This document shows, piece by piece, positions 26,119 through 35,943 of a DNA stretch of 56,679 nt. The notes below the pieces were generated by a model. It made no database searches and had not been told where the DNA came from. It saw only the letters and a program-made list of their open reading frames with translations. Source of the stretch: Bacteroidota bacterium. GTDB lineage: Bacteria > Bacteroidota > Bacteroidia > B-17B0 > Aurantibacillaceae. The position numbers were made by a program, and so were the translations under genes. Position 1 is the first letter of the stretch; every line of letters begins with the position of its first letter. The stretch is from contig JAJNBG010000029.1 in assembly GCA_021155905.1 (NCBI GenBank), positions 1 through 56,679 on the forward strand, read 5' to 3'.

Positions 26119-28449
26119 TTAAACACGAATGCCAATAATACAGACGTCATCCACCTGTTCGAGATTTCCTCTCCATTTTGTAAACGTCGAGTCGAGTAAT
26201 TCTGATTGTTTTGTCATATTCTCATGGGAATTACTCACTAACAAGTCCTTTAATGATTTGTATTTGAATTTTTTTCCCCTGTCGCCACCAAACTGATCTG
26301 AGTAACCATCTGTGATTAAAAAAAATGTAGTGCCGCTGACAAAATCAATTTCATGAGTAGTGAAAGGTAATGGATTATCTGATTTTCCAATAGGTTGCTT
26401 GTTGGCTTTTATTTCAGAAAGCGTTGCTGAAGTTGGCGGCAGATACCATAAGGGATTATTTGCACCGGCCCATGATATTTTTTTATTGTGTTGATCAATG
26501 CAAAGTATAGAAATATCCATTCCATCTTTTACATCACTGGAACTTTTGGCAAATGTTTCTAAAACCAACTCTCTTGTTTTGTCAAGTAATAGCCCGGGCT
26601 CGGTTAAACCAAATTCTTTTAGTGAACGATTTAAAGCGTTACTGCAAACAACTGAAACGATCGCTCCTGGGACACCGTGGCCTGTGCTATCGGCTGCCGC
26701 AATTAAAAACTTATCTTGGTAGGATTCGGCCCAGTAAAAGTCTCCCGCAACGAGGTCTTTTGGCTTGTAGACAATAAAATTTCCAGGAAAATGTTCGCTA
26801 ATAAATTCTTTTGGTGGAAGAATAGCTTCCTGCAATCGTTTGGCATAAGTAATAGAATCTATAATTTCTTTTTGATGAGCTTCTAATGTATGTTTTTGTT
26901 TTCCAATTTCATCGCGCTGATTAGCGATCTCTTCATTTTGCTGGTTAAGTTCTATATATGCTTCGTCCACTTTTGTTTTTTGAAGAGTAATGGTATTCTT
27001 TTGTTGCTGTGTTATTTTATAACGGTTGAACATAAATCCTGCGAATATCAAAACCAAAACTAATCCACCGTATAATGCCAGGCGTTGCGTTTTTTCCTGC
27101 TTTAATTGAGCCTGTTGTGCTGTGAGTTGCGCGTTTTTTACTTTTTGTTCTTCAACATTCTTTATACTATCAGCTGCAGCTTTCTTTTCATACTGGTATT
27201 GAAATTGCTTTTTCATAGATGCCTTCTTTGTTTCTTCGTTAGCGATACTGTCACGCATTTGTATTTCCAGTTCGTGCATGGCGAGCGCCTCTTTATATTT
27301 TTTTTGCTCCTTATAGATATTTTTCAGGAGGGAGGATGCTTTTTTAATATTCACCGGATATCCTAATTCTTTGGATGTTTTAAGACAACGATCTGCATAC
27401 ACCATTGCCTCTGCAATTTTTTTTTGTTCCAATAAAATTAATCCAATGTCGTTTAAGGCGTTCGCAATACCCCATTTATCCTGAATTTCTTCTAGGATGG
27501 ATAAGCTTCGTTGATAATATTCCAAAGCCTTTTTCTTGCCTGCTTTCAGGCATTCTTCTTTTGATTCCTTACAGTCCGGATCTCCCATGTCGGAATAGGC
27601 CCCGCCAATATGACCTAATGAAATAGCAATGCCTCTTTTATCATTGATCTGTTCTCTTAATTTCAAACTCCTGGTATAGTAATTAAATGCTTTCATTCTT
27701 CCCTCTTTGATGCATGTTTCTTTAGTGGATCTGCAGGATGGATCTCCATGATTATATAAAGCGAATCCAATGTTGTTTAATGATTGACTGATTCCTTTAG
27801 GATCTTTAATTTCTTCTCTTATTTTTAAAGCCCTGTAATAGCAATCTAATGTTTTAGCAACATCCCCTTGGTTTAAATAGATCTGCCCGATATTGTTTAA
27901 CGAGTAAGCAATGCCTTTTTTGATATTCGGTGTTTCATTACCGTTTTTGTTTTCAGCCAGCATTTCCTCATAAATTCTCAAACTTTTATGATAGTAATCC
28001 AAAGCCTTCGGAATATCGCCATGGCTATTATGGATATAACCAATATTATTGGTTGAGTTGGCAATTCCGCCTTTGTCTTTGATCTCTTCCTGAATTTTTA
28101 AGCTCTTCTGATAATAGCTCAACGCTTTTGGAATATCTCCACGGTTATTGGCAAGGAAGCCAATGTTGTTGAGAGCGGACGCGACACTTTTTAAATAGAA
28201 TCTTTTTAAAGTACTTCCGGATGGAGAAGAAGCTACGCCTTTTTCGCTTAATTTGAGCATTTGATCATTATATCGTACCCAAACCTTGTCATCATTTTCT
28301 GCCTCGATCAATTCTTTTAAGATGTTGATGCGGATGGTGTCATTTTTCGCAAATTTTAAAGCCGCTTTTAAAGAATCAGTTGTTATATCCTGTGCGTTTG
28401 CAAAAACACTCAATATTAGAACCAAACAGATATATAACTGTCGGATCAA
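26119..28449 (-). CDS. TPR sensor / coiled coil / PP2C-type (SpoIIE) phosphatase
   Basis: This 776-residue protein has a signal peptide and then about seven tetratricopeptide repeats (90-395) in the periplasm, one membrane helix at 458-475 and a coiled coil at 480-540. A cytoplasmic SpoIIE/RsbU phosphatase domain (about 560-776) shows [23 protein letters not shown] and [12 protein letters not shown], the metal-binding aspartates. Two repeats carry inserts with a conserved Cys-x6-Cys pair (C239/C246 and C293/C300). Such phosphatases act in partner-switching on anti-sigma antagonists. The start is TTG, overlapping the alaS stop as TTGA; it fits the signal peptide exactly. Confidence 0.9.
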   Translation of the reverse strand: MIRQLYICLVLILSVFANAQDITTDSLKAALKFAKNDTIRINILKELIEAENDDKVWVRYNDQMLKLSEKGVASSPSGSTLKRFYLKSVASALNNIGFLANNRGDIPKALSYYQKSLKIQEEIKDKGGIANSTNNIGYIHNSHGDIPKALDYYHKSLRIYEEMLAENKNGNETPNIKKGIAYSLNNIGQIYLNQGDVAKTLDCYYRALKIREEIKDPKGISQSLNNIGFALYNHGDPSCRSTKETCIKEGRMKAFNYYTRSLKLREQINDKRGIAISLGHIGGAYSDMGDPDCKESKEECLKAGKKKALEYYQRSLSILEEIQDKWGIANALNDIGLILLEQKKIAEAMVYADRCLKTSKELGYPVNIKKASSLLKNIYKEQKKYKEALAMHELEIQMRDSIANEETKKASMKKQFQYQYEKKAAADSIKNVEEQKVKNAQLTAQQAQLKQEKTQRLALYGGLVLVLIFAGFMFNRYKITQQQKNTITLQKTKVDEAYIELNQQNEEIANQRDEIGKQKHTLEAHQKEIIDSITYAKRLQEAILPPKEFISEHFPGNFIVYKPKDLVAGDFYWAESYQDKFLIAAADSTGHGVPGAIVSVVCSNALNRSLKEFGLTEPGLLLDKTRELVLETFAKSSSDVKDGMDISILCIDQHNKKISWAGANNPLWYLPPTSATLSEIKANKQPIGKSDNPLPFTTHEIDFVSGTTFFLITDGYSDQFGGDRGKKFKYKSLKDLLVSNSHENMTKQSELLDSTFTKWRGNLEQVDDVCIIGIRV

Positions 28450-31115
28450 AATAAACTTTTAGCTTTTTCCATGGCAGAATTTAATCCTTCCAATTTGCTT
28501 CCACCAGCCTGCGCATAAAAAGGCTGTCCGCCACCACCGCCATTGATCTCTTTGGCTAGGTCACGAATGATATTTCCTGCATTCAGGTTTTTGTCTTTCA
28601 CCAAATTATCATCGATGATCACAGAAATGCTTGGTTTTCCTTTTACTTCAGCGCCAATAACACACACACAATTCTCAACCTGGTTACGGATTTCAAATAA
28701 AATGTTCTTTATTTCTTCAGCACTGTCAAAAGATATTTTTTCGATGATGACATTGATACCATTTTTAGCTTCCACTTTCGATAATAAAGTTTGCTTGATG
28801 CTCTGGGCTTTTTCTTTCAATAAAGATTGCAATTGTTTTTGCAGATCATTATTCTCTTCCACCAAATTACTTAAGCTTTTTATTACGTCCTTATTATTTT
28901 TCAATAAAGCTTTCACTTCATTTAAAGTAGCAATCTGATCGTTAAAAAACTCTTCCGCTTTAACGGCAGTTACTGCTTCAATACGGCGAATACCGGCAGC
29001 AACAGCGCTTTCAGAAATGATTTTGAAATAACCGATCTGTCCTGTTGCTTTCACATGGGTTCCTCCGCATAATTCAATCGAATAATTTTTATCAAATTCA
29101 ACGACACGAACCACATCTCCATATTTCTCACCAAACAAAGCCATCGCTCCTGTTTTTTTAGCATCGTCAATCGTCATTTGTTGAATATTGCTGAAAATAT
29201 TTTCGCGAATTTTTGTATTCACGATTTTTTCGATCTCCTGTAATTCTTCATCGGTAATCTTGGAAAAATGAGAAAAGTCAAAGCGTAAATACTCATCATT
29301 TACCAAACTTCCTTTTTGTTCCACATGAGTTCCTAATACCTGGCGTAAAGCTGCATGCAACAAGTGAGTTGCGCTATGGTTGTTTTCCGTGTAGCTGCGC
29401 TTGTTTCTGTTTACTTTTGCCATGAAAGTTGCTTCCATGTTTTCAGGAAGTTTATCACAAAAATGAATGATCACACCGTTCTCTTTTTTAGTATCTGTAA
29501 TGTTGATCGTTTCATTGATGTTGGATAATGTTCCTGCATCTCCCACTTGTCCGCCGCTTTCTGCATAGAAAGGAGTTCTATCCAATACAACCTGGAACTG
29601 CTCTTTATTTTTTGCTTTTACTTTACGGTAACGGATGATATTAGCTTCGCACTCTAAATCAGTATATCCAACGAATTCTGTTTCGGCGGTTGAACTATCC
29701 GATGTTTTTTTATTTTTTTGTATAGAGATCCAATCATCTGTATCAACAGAAGTTGCTGCACGTGAACGATTTTTTTGTTCCGTTAGCAAACGATTGAATT
29801 CTTCCTCGTCAATGCTCAGGTCATACCCGCGGGCGATCAAAGAAGTTAAATCCAATGGAAACCCAAACGTATCATATAATTCAAACACCACTTTGCCATC
29901 GATCACTTTGCCTGATTTCAAATTCGTCAGGTCAATACATACCTGGTCAATGCGTTTTAAACCGATCTCTAAAGTTTTATAGAAGGAAATTTCTTCTTCC
30001 TTGATTACTTTTTCAATTAATATTTTCTGAGTATTTAATTCAGGAAATTGCTGCCCTAACTGATGTGCCAATGTTGGAACAATACGGTACATGAATGGCT
30101 CTTTGATGTTCAACGACTGGTAGCCATAACGGATCGCGCGACGTAAAATACGACGAATCACATAACCGGCGCCGGTATTGCTTGGTAACTGACCGTCCGC
30201 GATAGAGAAAGAGATCGTGCGAATATGATCAGCAATCACCCGCATCGCAATATTAATGATCTGTTGTTTCTTATGTTCTTCTTCCCCTTCCGGTTTGTAA
30301 CGTAGCCCGCTTAATTCTTCAATTTTGTTTAATAAAGGGGTGAATACGTCTGTATCATAGTTGGATTGCTTGCCCTGTAATACACGTACCAAACGTTCAA
30401 AGCCCATTCCTGTGTCAACATGTTGAGCAGGTAATTTTTCAAGACTCTTATCTGCCTTGCGCATGAATTCCATGAATACGTTGTTCCAAACTTCAATCAC
30501 CTGTGGATCATCATTATTGACTAAAATCGCACCATCTACTTTTGCTCTATCGGCATCACTTCTTCCGTCATAATGAATTTCAGTACATGGTCCGCACGGA
30601 CCAGTATCACCCATTTCCCAGAAGTTATCTTTTTTATTTCCTTTTAGAATTCTTTTTTCGTCAATGTATAATTTCCAGGTGTCATATGCTTCTTGGTCGA
30701 AGGGAACATTTTCTTCAACACTGCCTTCAAATACGGTCACATATAAACGGCTCTTGTCAATTTTGTAAACTTCCGTCAGTAATTCCCAGGCCCAGGCAAT
30801 GGCATCTTTTTTAAAGTAATCGCCAAAACTCCAGTTACCAAGCATTTCAAACATGGTATGGTGATAGGTATCAACACCCACTTCTTCCAGGTCATTATGT
30901 TTTCCGCTTACACGCAGACATTTTTGCGTATCTGCCACACGCGGATATTTGATAGGCGCGTTGCCTAAAAAAATATCTTTAAAAGGTGCCATCCCCGAAT
31001 TAATGAACATTAAGGTAGGATCGCCTTTTACCACCATCGGTGCAGAAGGAACAATTTCATGGCCCTTGGATTTAAAAAAATCTAAAAATGTCTGACGTAC
31101 TTTATTTGATTCCAT
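28446..31115 (-). CDS. alaS: Alanyl-tRNA synthetase
   Basis: This 889-residue class II synthetase (E. coli 875) charges tRNA-Ala. The N-terminus shows [20 protein letters not shown] and [15 protein letters not shown] of the catalytic domain. The editing domain has the zinc-type motif [11 protein letters not shown] and [13 protein letters not shown], and the C-terminal C-Ala domain ends with [14 protein letters not shown]. All domains are present. The gene is upstream of the TPR phosphatase and overlaps it by four bases. It is divergent from the M23 peptidase gene across 177 bases. Confidence 0.98.
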   Translation of the reverse strand: MESNKVRQTFLDFFKSKGHEIVPSAPMVVKGDPTLMFINSGMAPFKDIFLGNAPIKYPRVADTQKCLRVSGKHNDLEEVGVDTYHHTMFEMLGNWSFGDYFKKDAIAWAWELLTEVYKIDKSRLYVTVFEGSVEENVPFDQEAYDTWKLYIDEKRILKGNKKDNFWEMGDTGPCGPCTEIHYDGRSDADRAKVDGAILVNNDDPQVIEVWNNVFMEFMRKADKSLEKLPAQHVDTGMGFERLVRVLQGKQSNYDTDVFTPLLNKIEELSGLRYKPEGEEEHKKQQIINIAMRVIADHIRTISFSIADGQLPSNTGAGYVIRRILRRAIRYGYQSLNIKEPFMYRIVPTLAHQLGQQFPELNTQKILIEKVIKEEEISFYKTLEIGLKRIDQVCIDLTNLKSGKVIDGKVVFELYDTFGFPLDLTSLIARGYDLSIDEEEFNRLLTEQKNRSRAATSVDTDDWISIQKNKKTSDSSTAETEFVGYTDLECEANIIRYRKVKAKNKEQFQVVLDRTPFYAESGGQVGDAGTLSNINETINITDTKKENGVIIHFCDKLPENMEATFMAKVNRNKRSYTENNHSATHLLHAALRQVLGTHVEQKGSLVNDEYLRFDFSHFSKITDEELQEIEKIVNTKIRENIFSNIQQMTIDDAKKTGAMALFGEKYGDVVRVVEFDKNYSIELCGGTHVKATGQIGYFKIISESAVAAGIRRIEAVTAVKAEEFFNDQIATLNEVKALLKNNKDVIKSLSNLVEENNDLQKQLQSLLKEKAQSIKQTLLSKVEAKNGINVIIEKISFDSAEEIKNILFEIRNQVENCVCVIGAEVKGKPSISVIIDDNLVKDKNLNAGNIIRDLAKEINGGGGGQPFYAQAGGSKLEGLNSAMEKAKSLF

Positions 31116-31266
31116 AATATTTTAAAAGAAGCAACGAATATACTAAAATCACCGGCATCGCACATGATAAATTATACACTTTTTAGTAAGAATTTATGTA
31201 AGATTTTGATGAATCTATTGCTTCTGTTTTTGACGAAAAACTGCCTCTATCAATCAATCATTTTAT

Positions 31267-31274
31267 TATATTTG
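31267..31274 (+). promoter_or_regulatory. Promoter -7 box of the M23 peptidase gene
   Basis: TATATTTG is an exact TAnnTTTG match 19 bases before the ATG at 31293. It lies inside a longer open frame that begins at 31164, which argues that the longer frame is not the protein. No -33 TTG is seen. Confidence 0.55.
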
Positions 31275-31292
31275 CTAGCCTCTACAAAAGAA

Positions 31293-32264
31293 ATGTCTAA
31301 AGTAAAATATAAGTTTAATACCAAATCCCTGACCTATGAAAAAGTAAAAGTTACTTTTAAGGAGCGTCTGTTGCAGGTGCTTTCATACCTGGGGATTGGA
31401 ATTGTATTTGCTGCATTTACCATTCTATTAGGTTATCGGTTTTTGCCTTCTCCCATGCAGAAAAAGCAAAAGAGGGAACTTGAAGTTGTAAAATTACAAT
31501 ATGAGCTTCTGAATAAAAAAATGAACCAGGTGCAAACAGTGTTGAATGATTTACAGGATAGGGATGACAATATTTACCGCGTGATTTTTGAAGCAGAACC
31601 CATTCCCAATGAAATCAGGCAGGCAGGTTTTGGAGGAAGCGACCGCTACAAGGATCTGGAAGGATATGATAATACGGCATTAATGAAAGAGGCGACAGAG
31701 CGATTGGACCGGATTACAAAGCAGCTATACATACAATCCAAATCTTTTGACGAAGTGGTGAAAATGGCTAAAGGAAAAGAGAAACTGATCGCTTCCATTC
31801 CGGCTATTATGCCTTTGAACAATAAAAATTTGAAACACGCTCCAAGCGGTTATGGTTGGCGGACGCATCCTATCTATAAAACCCAGGAGTTTCATCCGGG
31901 AATGGATTTTACAGCAGAGCAAGGTACGCCAATCTATGCAACGGGTGATGGTATTGTGGAGGTAGCAGATGCTTCCGCTCAGGGATACGGAAACCATGTG
32001 GTGATCAATCATGGATTTGGATATCAGACCTTATATGGCCACATGAGTAAAATGGCGACAAAGCCTGGCGCGAAAATCAAACGTGGTGATTTAATTGGTT
32101 ATGTAGGAAGTACAGGTTTAAGTACCGGCCCGCATGTGCATTACGAAGTGATCAAAAACGGAGAGAAAGTAAACCCAATTAATTTTTATTATAACGATTT
32201 GTCCCCCGAAGAATACCAGATCATGTTAGAGATGTCCTCTAAATCAACACAATCATTTGATTAA
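31293..32264 (+). CDS. M23 family metallopeptidase (peptidoglycan endopeptidase)
   Basis: From the ATG at 31293 the protein has 323 residues. There is one N-terminal membrane helix (about 28-48), a coiled-coil stretch (55-90) and a LytM/M23 domain from about 185. Zinc ligands are seen as His201 and Asp205 in HPGMD and His283 in GPHVHYE, with His281 as the catalytic partner. It would cut peptide cross-links of the cell wall from the inner membrane. The frame extends upstream to 31164, but those 43 residues are atypical and cross the promoter box. The stop overlaps the permease start by one base (TAATG). Confidence 0.92.
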   Translation: MSKVKYKFNTKSLTYEKVKVTFKERLLQVLSYLGIGIVFAAFTILLGYRFLPSPMQKKQKRELEVVKLQYELLNKKMNQVQTVLNDLQDRDDNIYRVIFEAEPIPNEIRQAGFGGSDRYKDLEGYDNTALMKEATERLDRITKQLYIQSKSFDEVVKMAKGKEKLIASIPAIMPLNNKNLKHAPSGYGWRTHPIYKTQEFHPGMDFTAEQGTPIYATGDGIVEVADASAQGYGNHVVINHGFGYQTLYGHMSKMATKPGAKIKRGDLIGYVGSTGLSTGPHVHYEVIKNGEKVNPINFYYNDLSPEEYQIMLEMSSKSTQSFD

Positions 32265-33577
32265 TGAATTCTACTTATAAGATTGGATTCTACACGGCTA
32301 TTTCATTAGTGATCGCTAATATGATTGGCACCGGTGTGTTTACCAGCCTTGGATTTCAGTTGTTCGATATCCATTCAGTGTTTAGCATTTTGATATTATG
32401 GCTACTGGGCGGTATCATTTCATTTTGCGGCGCTTTAGTGTATGGCGAATTAGGAGTGGCTATTCCCCGGAGCGGAGGAGAATATGCTTACCTGACAAAA
32501 TTGATGCATCCGGCTGTTGGTTTTTTATCGGGGTGGGTTTCTTCTACCGTTGGTTTTGCAGCACCCGTTGCTTTGGCATCTATGGCTTTAGGAACATACG
32601 TGCATAAAATCATTCCTGAAATCAATATCACTGTTTGTGCACTGACAGTGGTTGCGGTGATCACTTTAATTCATGCCATGGATCTGAAAGCGGGTAGCAG
32701 TTTTCAAAGAGTACTTACAGCACTGAAAGTAGGAGTGATCATCTGTTTTATTTTCGCAGGATTAATTCATACACCGGATCATCCAATAACAATTCTGCCA
32801 CAGCCTAATACCCTGGATGAATTTATGAGCGCAGGTTTCTGGGTGTCACTGATGTATGTTTCCTATGCGTATAGCGGATGGAACGCCGCGTCTTACCTTG
32901 CCGGGGACATGCAGGAACCTCAGAAGAATTTACCCAAAGCCTTATTACTAGGAACATTGATTGTTACAATTATTTATGTGTTGTTGAATTTTGTGTTTTT
33001 ATACAGTGCCCCAATGTCAGAATTAACTGGTGTACTAGAAATTGGCCATGTGAGTGCAGCTCATATTTTTGGCGACTTTATGGGAAAAATGATGAGTCTC
33101 ATTATTGCTTTTTTATTGTTATCTTCTATTAGCGCCATGATTATGGCAGGTCCTCGTATCATTAAATCGATGGGAGAAGATTTGCCGATGTTGAATGTAT
33201 TGGCGAAAACCAATAAGCGAAACGTACCTTATATGGCTGTGATCACACAATCATTGATCACTGTTTTGTTAATCATTACGGCGCAGTTTGAATCTGTTCT
33301 GACGTTTGTTGGCTTCAGTTTAAGTATTTTCACGTTTTTGACGGTTAGCAGCATTTTTATTTTAAGATACCGTAAAATGGAAACGCCAGGCTATAAAACA
33401 TGGGGTTATCCGGTAACGCCTTTGATATTCTTAGCCCTCAACGGCTATACGATTTATAAAGTTTTAGAAATGAAACCCGTTGAATCGCTTTTAGGATTAT
33501 TAAACGTGGCCATAGGTGGTCTCGTTTATTTTATTGGAAAATTATTGTCAGATAAAAAACAAAAAAAATATGTTTAA
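32264..33577 (+). CDS. APC family amino-acid permease
   Basis: This 437-residue protein has about twelve membrane helices. The first helix carries the APC unwound-segment motif NMIGTGVFTSLG (about 19-30). Further on are GGIISFCGALVYGELGVAIPRSGGEY, a cytoplasmic loop motif shared by LAT/AAT-type transporters, and SYAYSGWNAASYLAGDMQEP. It is probably an amino-acid or amine exchanger or symporter in the inner membrane; the substrate cannot be told. It is coupled to the peptidase before it (one-base overlap) and the lipoprotein after it (8-base overlap). Confidence 0.92.
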   Translation: MNSTYKIGFYTAISLVIANMIGTGVFTSLGFQLFDIHSVFSILILWLLGGIISFCGALVYGELGVAIPRSGGEYAYLTKLMHPAVGFLSGWVSSTVGFAAPVALASMALGTYVHKIIPEINITVCALTVVAVITLIHAMDLKAGSSFQRVLTALKVGVIICFIFAGLIHTPDHPITILPQPNTLDEFMSAGFWVSLMYVSYAYSGWNAASYLAGDMQEPQKNLPKALLLGTLIVTIIYVLLNFVFLYSAPMSELTGVLEIGHVSAAHIFGDFMGKMMSLIIAFLLLSSISAMIMAGPRIIKSMGEDLPMLNVLAKTNKRNVPYMAVITQSLITVLLIITAQFESVLTFVGFSLSIFTFLTVSSIFILRYRKMETPGYKTWGYPVTPLIFLALNGYTIYKVLEMKPVESLLGLLNVAIGGLVYFIGKLLSDKKQKKYV

Positions 33578-34784
33578 TAAAATCAGTGCTGCAATGGTTG
33601 TTTATGTGATGACAGGATGTTCTCCTTCGTCAACAGAAAAAACCGGAGAATTGAAACAGGATACAATTGTACCACAAATCGTGGTAGAAAAAGAAAGAAA
33701 TGATTCCATTGAATCTGCAAAGCTCAGTCTTGTAAAAACCAATGATACATTGAATGCCCTGGCGAATATTATGTCGGGAATTGCAGATACAAGTTCCATT
33801 TATCAGTATGTTCAGAATACAGCAGATTTTAAATCCTTCAGTAAAAATTTTGACAAGCGATGGAACACTTATGATTCTACCCGTTTAATGAATTTGAGAA
33901 AGTTCCGTGAGAATGAAATTTCAAAAGTGGTGAAACCTCAGACCACCCTGTTTTACCCATTTTCCGGTCCTGATATTTTACACGCCCAGGCCTTTTTTCC
34001 GGAGGCAGATCAATATATATTGATTGGTTTAGAACCTGTTGGAAGTTTGCCGGAGTTTAGAAAAGAAGAATCCGATTCTTTGGATGCGTATTTCAGCAAA
34101 GTAAATACATCTTTGAATGCGATTTTAAAATTCAGTTTTTTCAGGACGCAAAGCATGAAAAATGATCTGAAGAATGAAGAAGTGGATGGTACCCTGCATT
34201 TATTATTTTTGTTTTTAAAGCGTACCGGTAATGAATTGTGTTCTGCGAAACCAGTTACCGTAGATAGTTCTGGCTCTGTAACCCACGTCAATTCATTTGA
34301 AGACCTTAAAAAATTAAAGACGAACACGCGCGGGGTAGAAATAAAATTTGTGGATGTTGAAAAGCAATTAAAAACACTGTATTATTTTTCTTTAAATGCA
34401 GCTGATGGTGGTTTAAAGTCAAACAAAGGATTTGTGACTTATTTAAAGAATATGGGGACTGTAAACACCTATCTGAAAGGCGCTTCTTATTTAATGCATA
34501 AGAATTATTTTTCCATGATACGCAATGTGATCCTGGATCAGAGTCAGCATGTGGTGCAGGACGACAGTGGCATCGCCTTTCATTATTTCCAGGAGGACGA
34601 CCAGAAATGGAGTTATTCCTTTTTCGGGCAATATCTAAAGCCGATTCCTATGTTTTCTGTATTTTACCAGAAAGACCTGGATTCTTTGTATAAAATGCAG
34701 GGATCGAAACCAATAGGATTTGGGATTGGTTACAATTTCAAAGACAAGAACAGCAATTTTATGATCGCGACCAAGCAGCCCTGA
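33570..34784 (+). CDS. Predicted lipoprotein of unknown function
   Basis: From the ATG at 33570 there are 404 residues with a short hydrophobic leader and an MTGC lipobox (Cys16), followed by a Ser/Thr/Glu-rich spacer. The mature protein has motifs such as YPFSGPDILHAQAFFPEADQ (about 125-145) and FVTYLKNMGTVNTYLKGASY. Similar proteins occur in Bacteroidota and are annotated as hypothetical; I know of no function. The start chosen overlaps the permease stop by 8 bases; the open frame extends 18 codons further upstream, but that would hide the lipobox. Confidence 0.75.
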   Translation: MFNKISAAMVVYVMTGCSPSSTEKTGELKQDTIVPQIVVEKERNDSIESAKLSLVKTNDTLNALANIMSGIADTSSIYQYVQNTADFKSFSKNFDKRWNTYDSTRLMNLRKFRENEISKVVKPQTTLFYPFSGPDILHAQAFFPEADQYILIGLEPVGSLPEFRKEESDSLDAYFSKVNTSLNAILKFSFFRTQSMKNDLKNEEVDGTLHLLFLFLKRTGNELCSAKPVTVDSSGSVTHVNSFEDLKKLKTNTRGVEIKFVDVEKQLKTLYYFSLNAADGGLKSNKGFVTYLKNMGTVNTYLKGASYLMHKNYFSMIRNVILDQSQHVVQDDSGIAFHYFQEDDQKWSYSFFGQYLKPIPMFSVFYQKDLDSLYKMQGSKPIGFGIGYNFKDKNSNFMIATKQP

Positions 34785-34785
34785 T

Positions 34786-35193
34786 TTATTTTACAGGAGG
34801 ATTATATTTCACAAAAAAATTGATCCAGATTGCTCTTGAGCTCCTGAATACCAGTGGGAAGGAAATTATCAATAAAGTAAGAAGTGACAGTAGGTTTGGA
34901 GCAATGGCCCAGCCATAAAAGTAAAATACAGTGACATGAACAATCACGGCGATTACAGTGGTCGTTGCATGGCTGATCATCATAGCGCCATAATAGAATC
35001 CTGTTTCCCGGTAAAAATCTTCTCCACACACAGGACAGCTTTTTGGCATTTTATCAAGGTCTTTCAGTTTGTAGGGGTTTTTGTTCAGGAATAAATCTCC
35101 TTCATGACACCTGGGGCATTTCAGTTTTAAGATGCTGTAAAGTTTGCGGCCCTTTTTAAATGGATTAAAAAATATGGATCTGTTCTTAGTCAT
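34786..35193 (-). CDS. DUF983 membrane protein
   Basis: This 135-residue protein has an N-terminal zinc-ribbon-like pair (CPRCHEGDLF and CPVCGEDFYRETGFYYGAM) that ends in the DUF983 signature, followed by two membrane helices (about 70-120). Function is unknown in the family; in several phyla DUF983 genes lie near respiratory genes. The ATG follows directly on the stop of the upstream methyltransferase gene (TAAATG, no gap), so the two are one transcript. It converges with the lipoprotein gene with a single base between their stops. Confidence 0.88.
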   Translation of the reverse strand: MTKNRSIFFNPFKKGRKLYSILKLKCPRCHEGDLFLNKNPYKLKDLDKMPKSCPVCGEDFYRETGFYYGAMMISHATTTVIAVIVHVTVFYFYGWAIAPNLLSLLTLLIISFPLVFRSSRAIWINFFVKYNPPVK

Positions 35194-35793
35194 TTAACTT
35201 TGTTTAATCCAAAGCTTCAATTCCCCATTAAAAGCTTCTGCTACTTTTTCGTAGGAGTTAGGCACTTCAAAATTATTGCCATGGTAGGTTACCAACCTGG
35301 TTCCTTTTTTCATCTGGTCTAACTGTGTTTCAGTGTGATTCAAATACACCTGGTATAGATCTTCTTCTAGTGTCACTTCATCATTTAGCCGTTTTACAAA
35401 TTCCAGATTTTCGTAAAAGGGATTGTACAGGTAAAATGCGTCGTAATCTGAAAACCGAATATCCAGAATATTGGCGTGCCGTATGTTTACATTCTGAAGT
35501 CCAAAATGCCCCGCAATTTGAATTCCGATGTTACAAAGACTCTCCCGGTGTTCAACGCCATAAAAATGAGCGTTAGAATGATAGGCCCCTGTAATACAAA
35601 ATTTACCGACCCCGGCTCCAATATCCAGAACGCTTTTCGCAGGCGTTTCAGTTAACCATTCAGAAGCTTTTTTTGCAACTTCAATCGGTGTAAAATGCAA
35701 ACGGGAAGCAGTTCTAAGATTAGCTGGCAAAAAGCTCTCAAAACTTTTTTCGGTTAGGTCATGTGTATGAATGAGTTTTTGCGCGTTTTCCAT
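35194..35793 (-). CDS. Class I SAM-dependent methyltransferase-like protein
   Basis: This 199-residue protein has motif I SVLDIGAGVGKFCITGAYH (about 55-73), an acidic residue after strand 2 (FYGVEHRESLCN) and a post-motif segment DYDAFYLYNPFYEN. The YNPF form is reminiscent of the NPPF/Y motif of enzymes that methylate amino groups of nucleic acids or protein side chains. There is no membrane helix or signal peptide. The substrate is unknown. It is the first gene of a two-gene unit with the DUF983 gene. Confidence 0.8.
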   Translation of the reverse strand: MENAQKLIHTHDLTEKSFESFLPANLRTASRLHFTPIEVAKKASEWLTETPAKSVLDIGAGVGKFCITGAYHSNAHFYGVEHRESLCNIGIQIAGHFGLQNVNIRHANILDIRFSDYDAFYLYNPFYENLEFVKRLNDEVTLEEDLYQVYLNHTETQLDQMKKGTRLVTYHGNNFEVPNSYEKVAEAFNGELKLWIKQS

Positions 35794-35917
35794 GATAAAT
35801 TTGAAAGCAATAGGGTTTACAAAAGTATTAATTTTTAGCTGGCTTAATGGTTTTGTTTGTTAATTACATGAATTACAGTTTTGGAAAGCCTACCGCATCA
35901 ACGGCACTGATAATCCT

Positions 35918-35925
35918 TATATTTG
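35918..35925 (+). promoter_or_regulatory. Promoter -7 box of the serine hydrolase gene
   Basis: TATATTTG matches TAnnTTTG and lies 19 bases before the ATG at 35944. It overlaps the TTG at 35923 that would otherwise be an earlier start. No TTG is at -33. Confidence 0.55.
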
Positions 35926-35943
35926 AGGAGTAAAAGTAACAAA

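Noticed and set aside
31164..31292. N-terminal extension of the M23 peptidase
   Set aside because: The 43 added residues are atypical and cross a TATATTTG promoter box; the inner ATG gives the usual protein.
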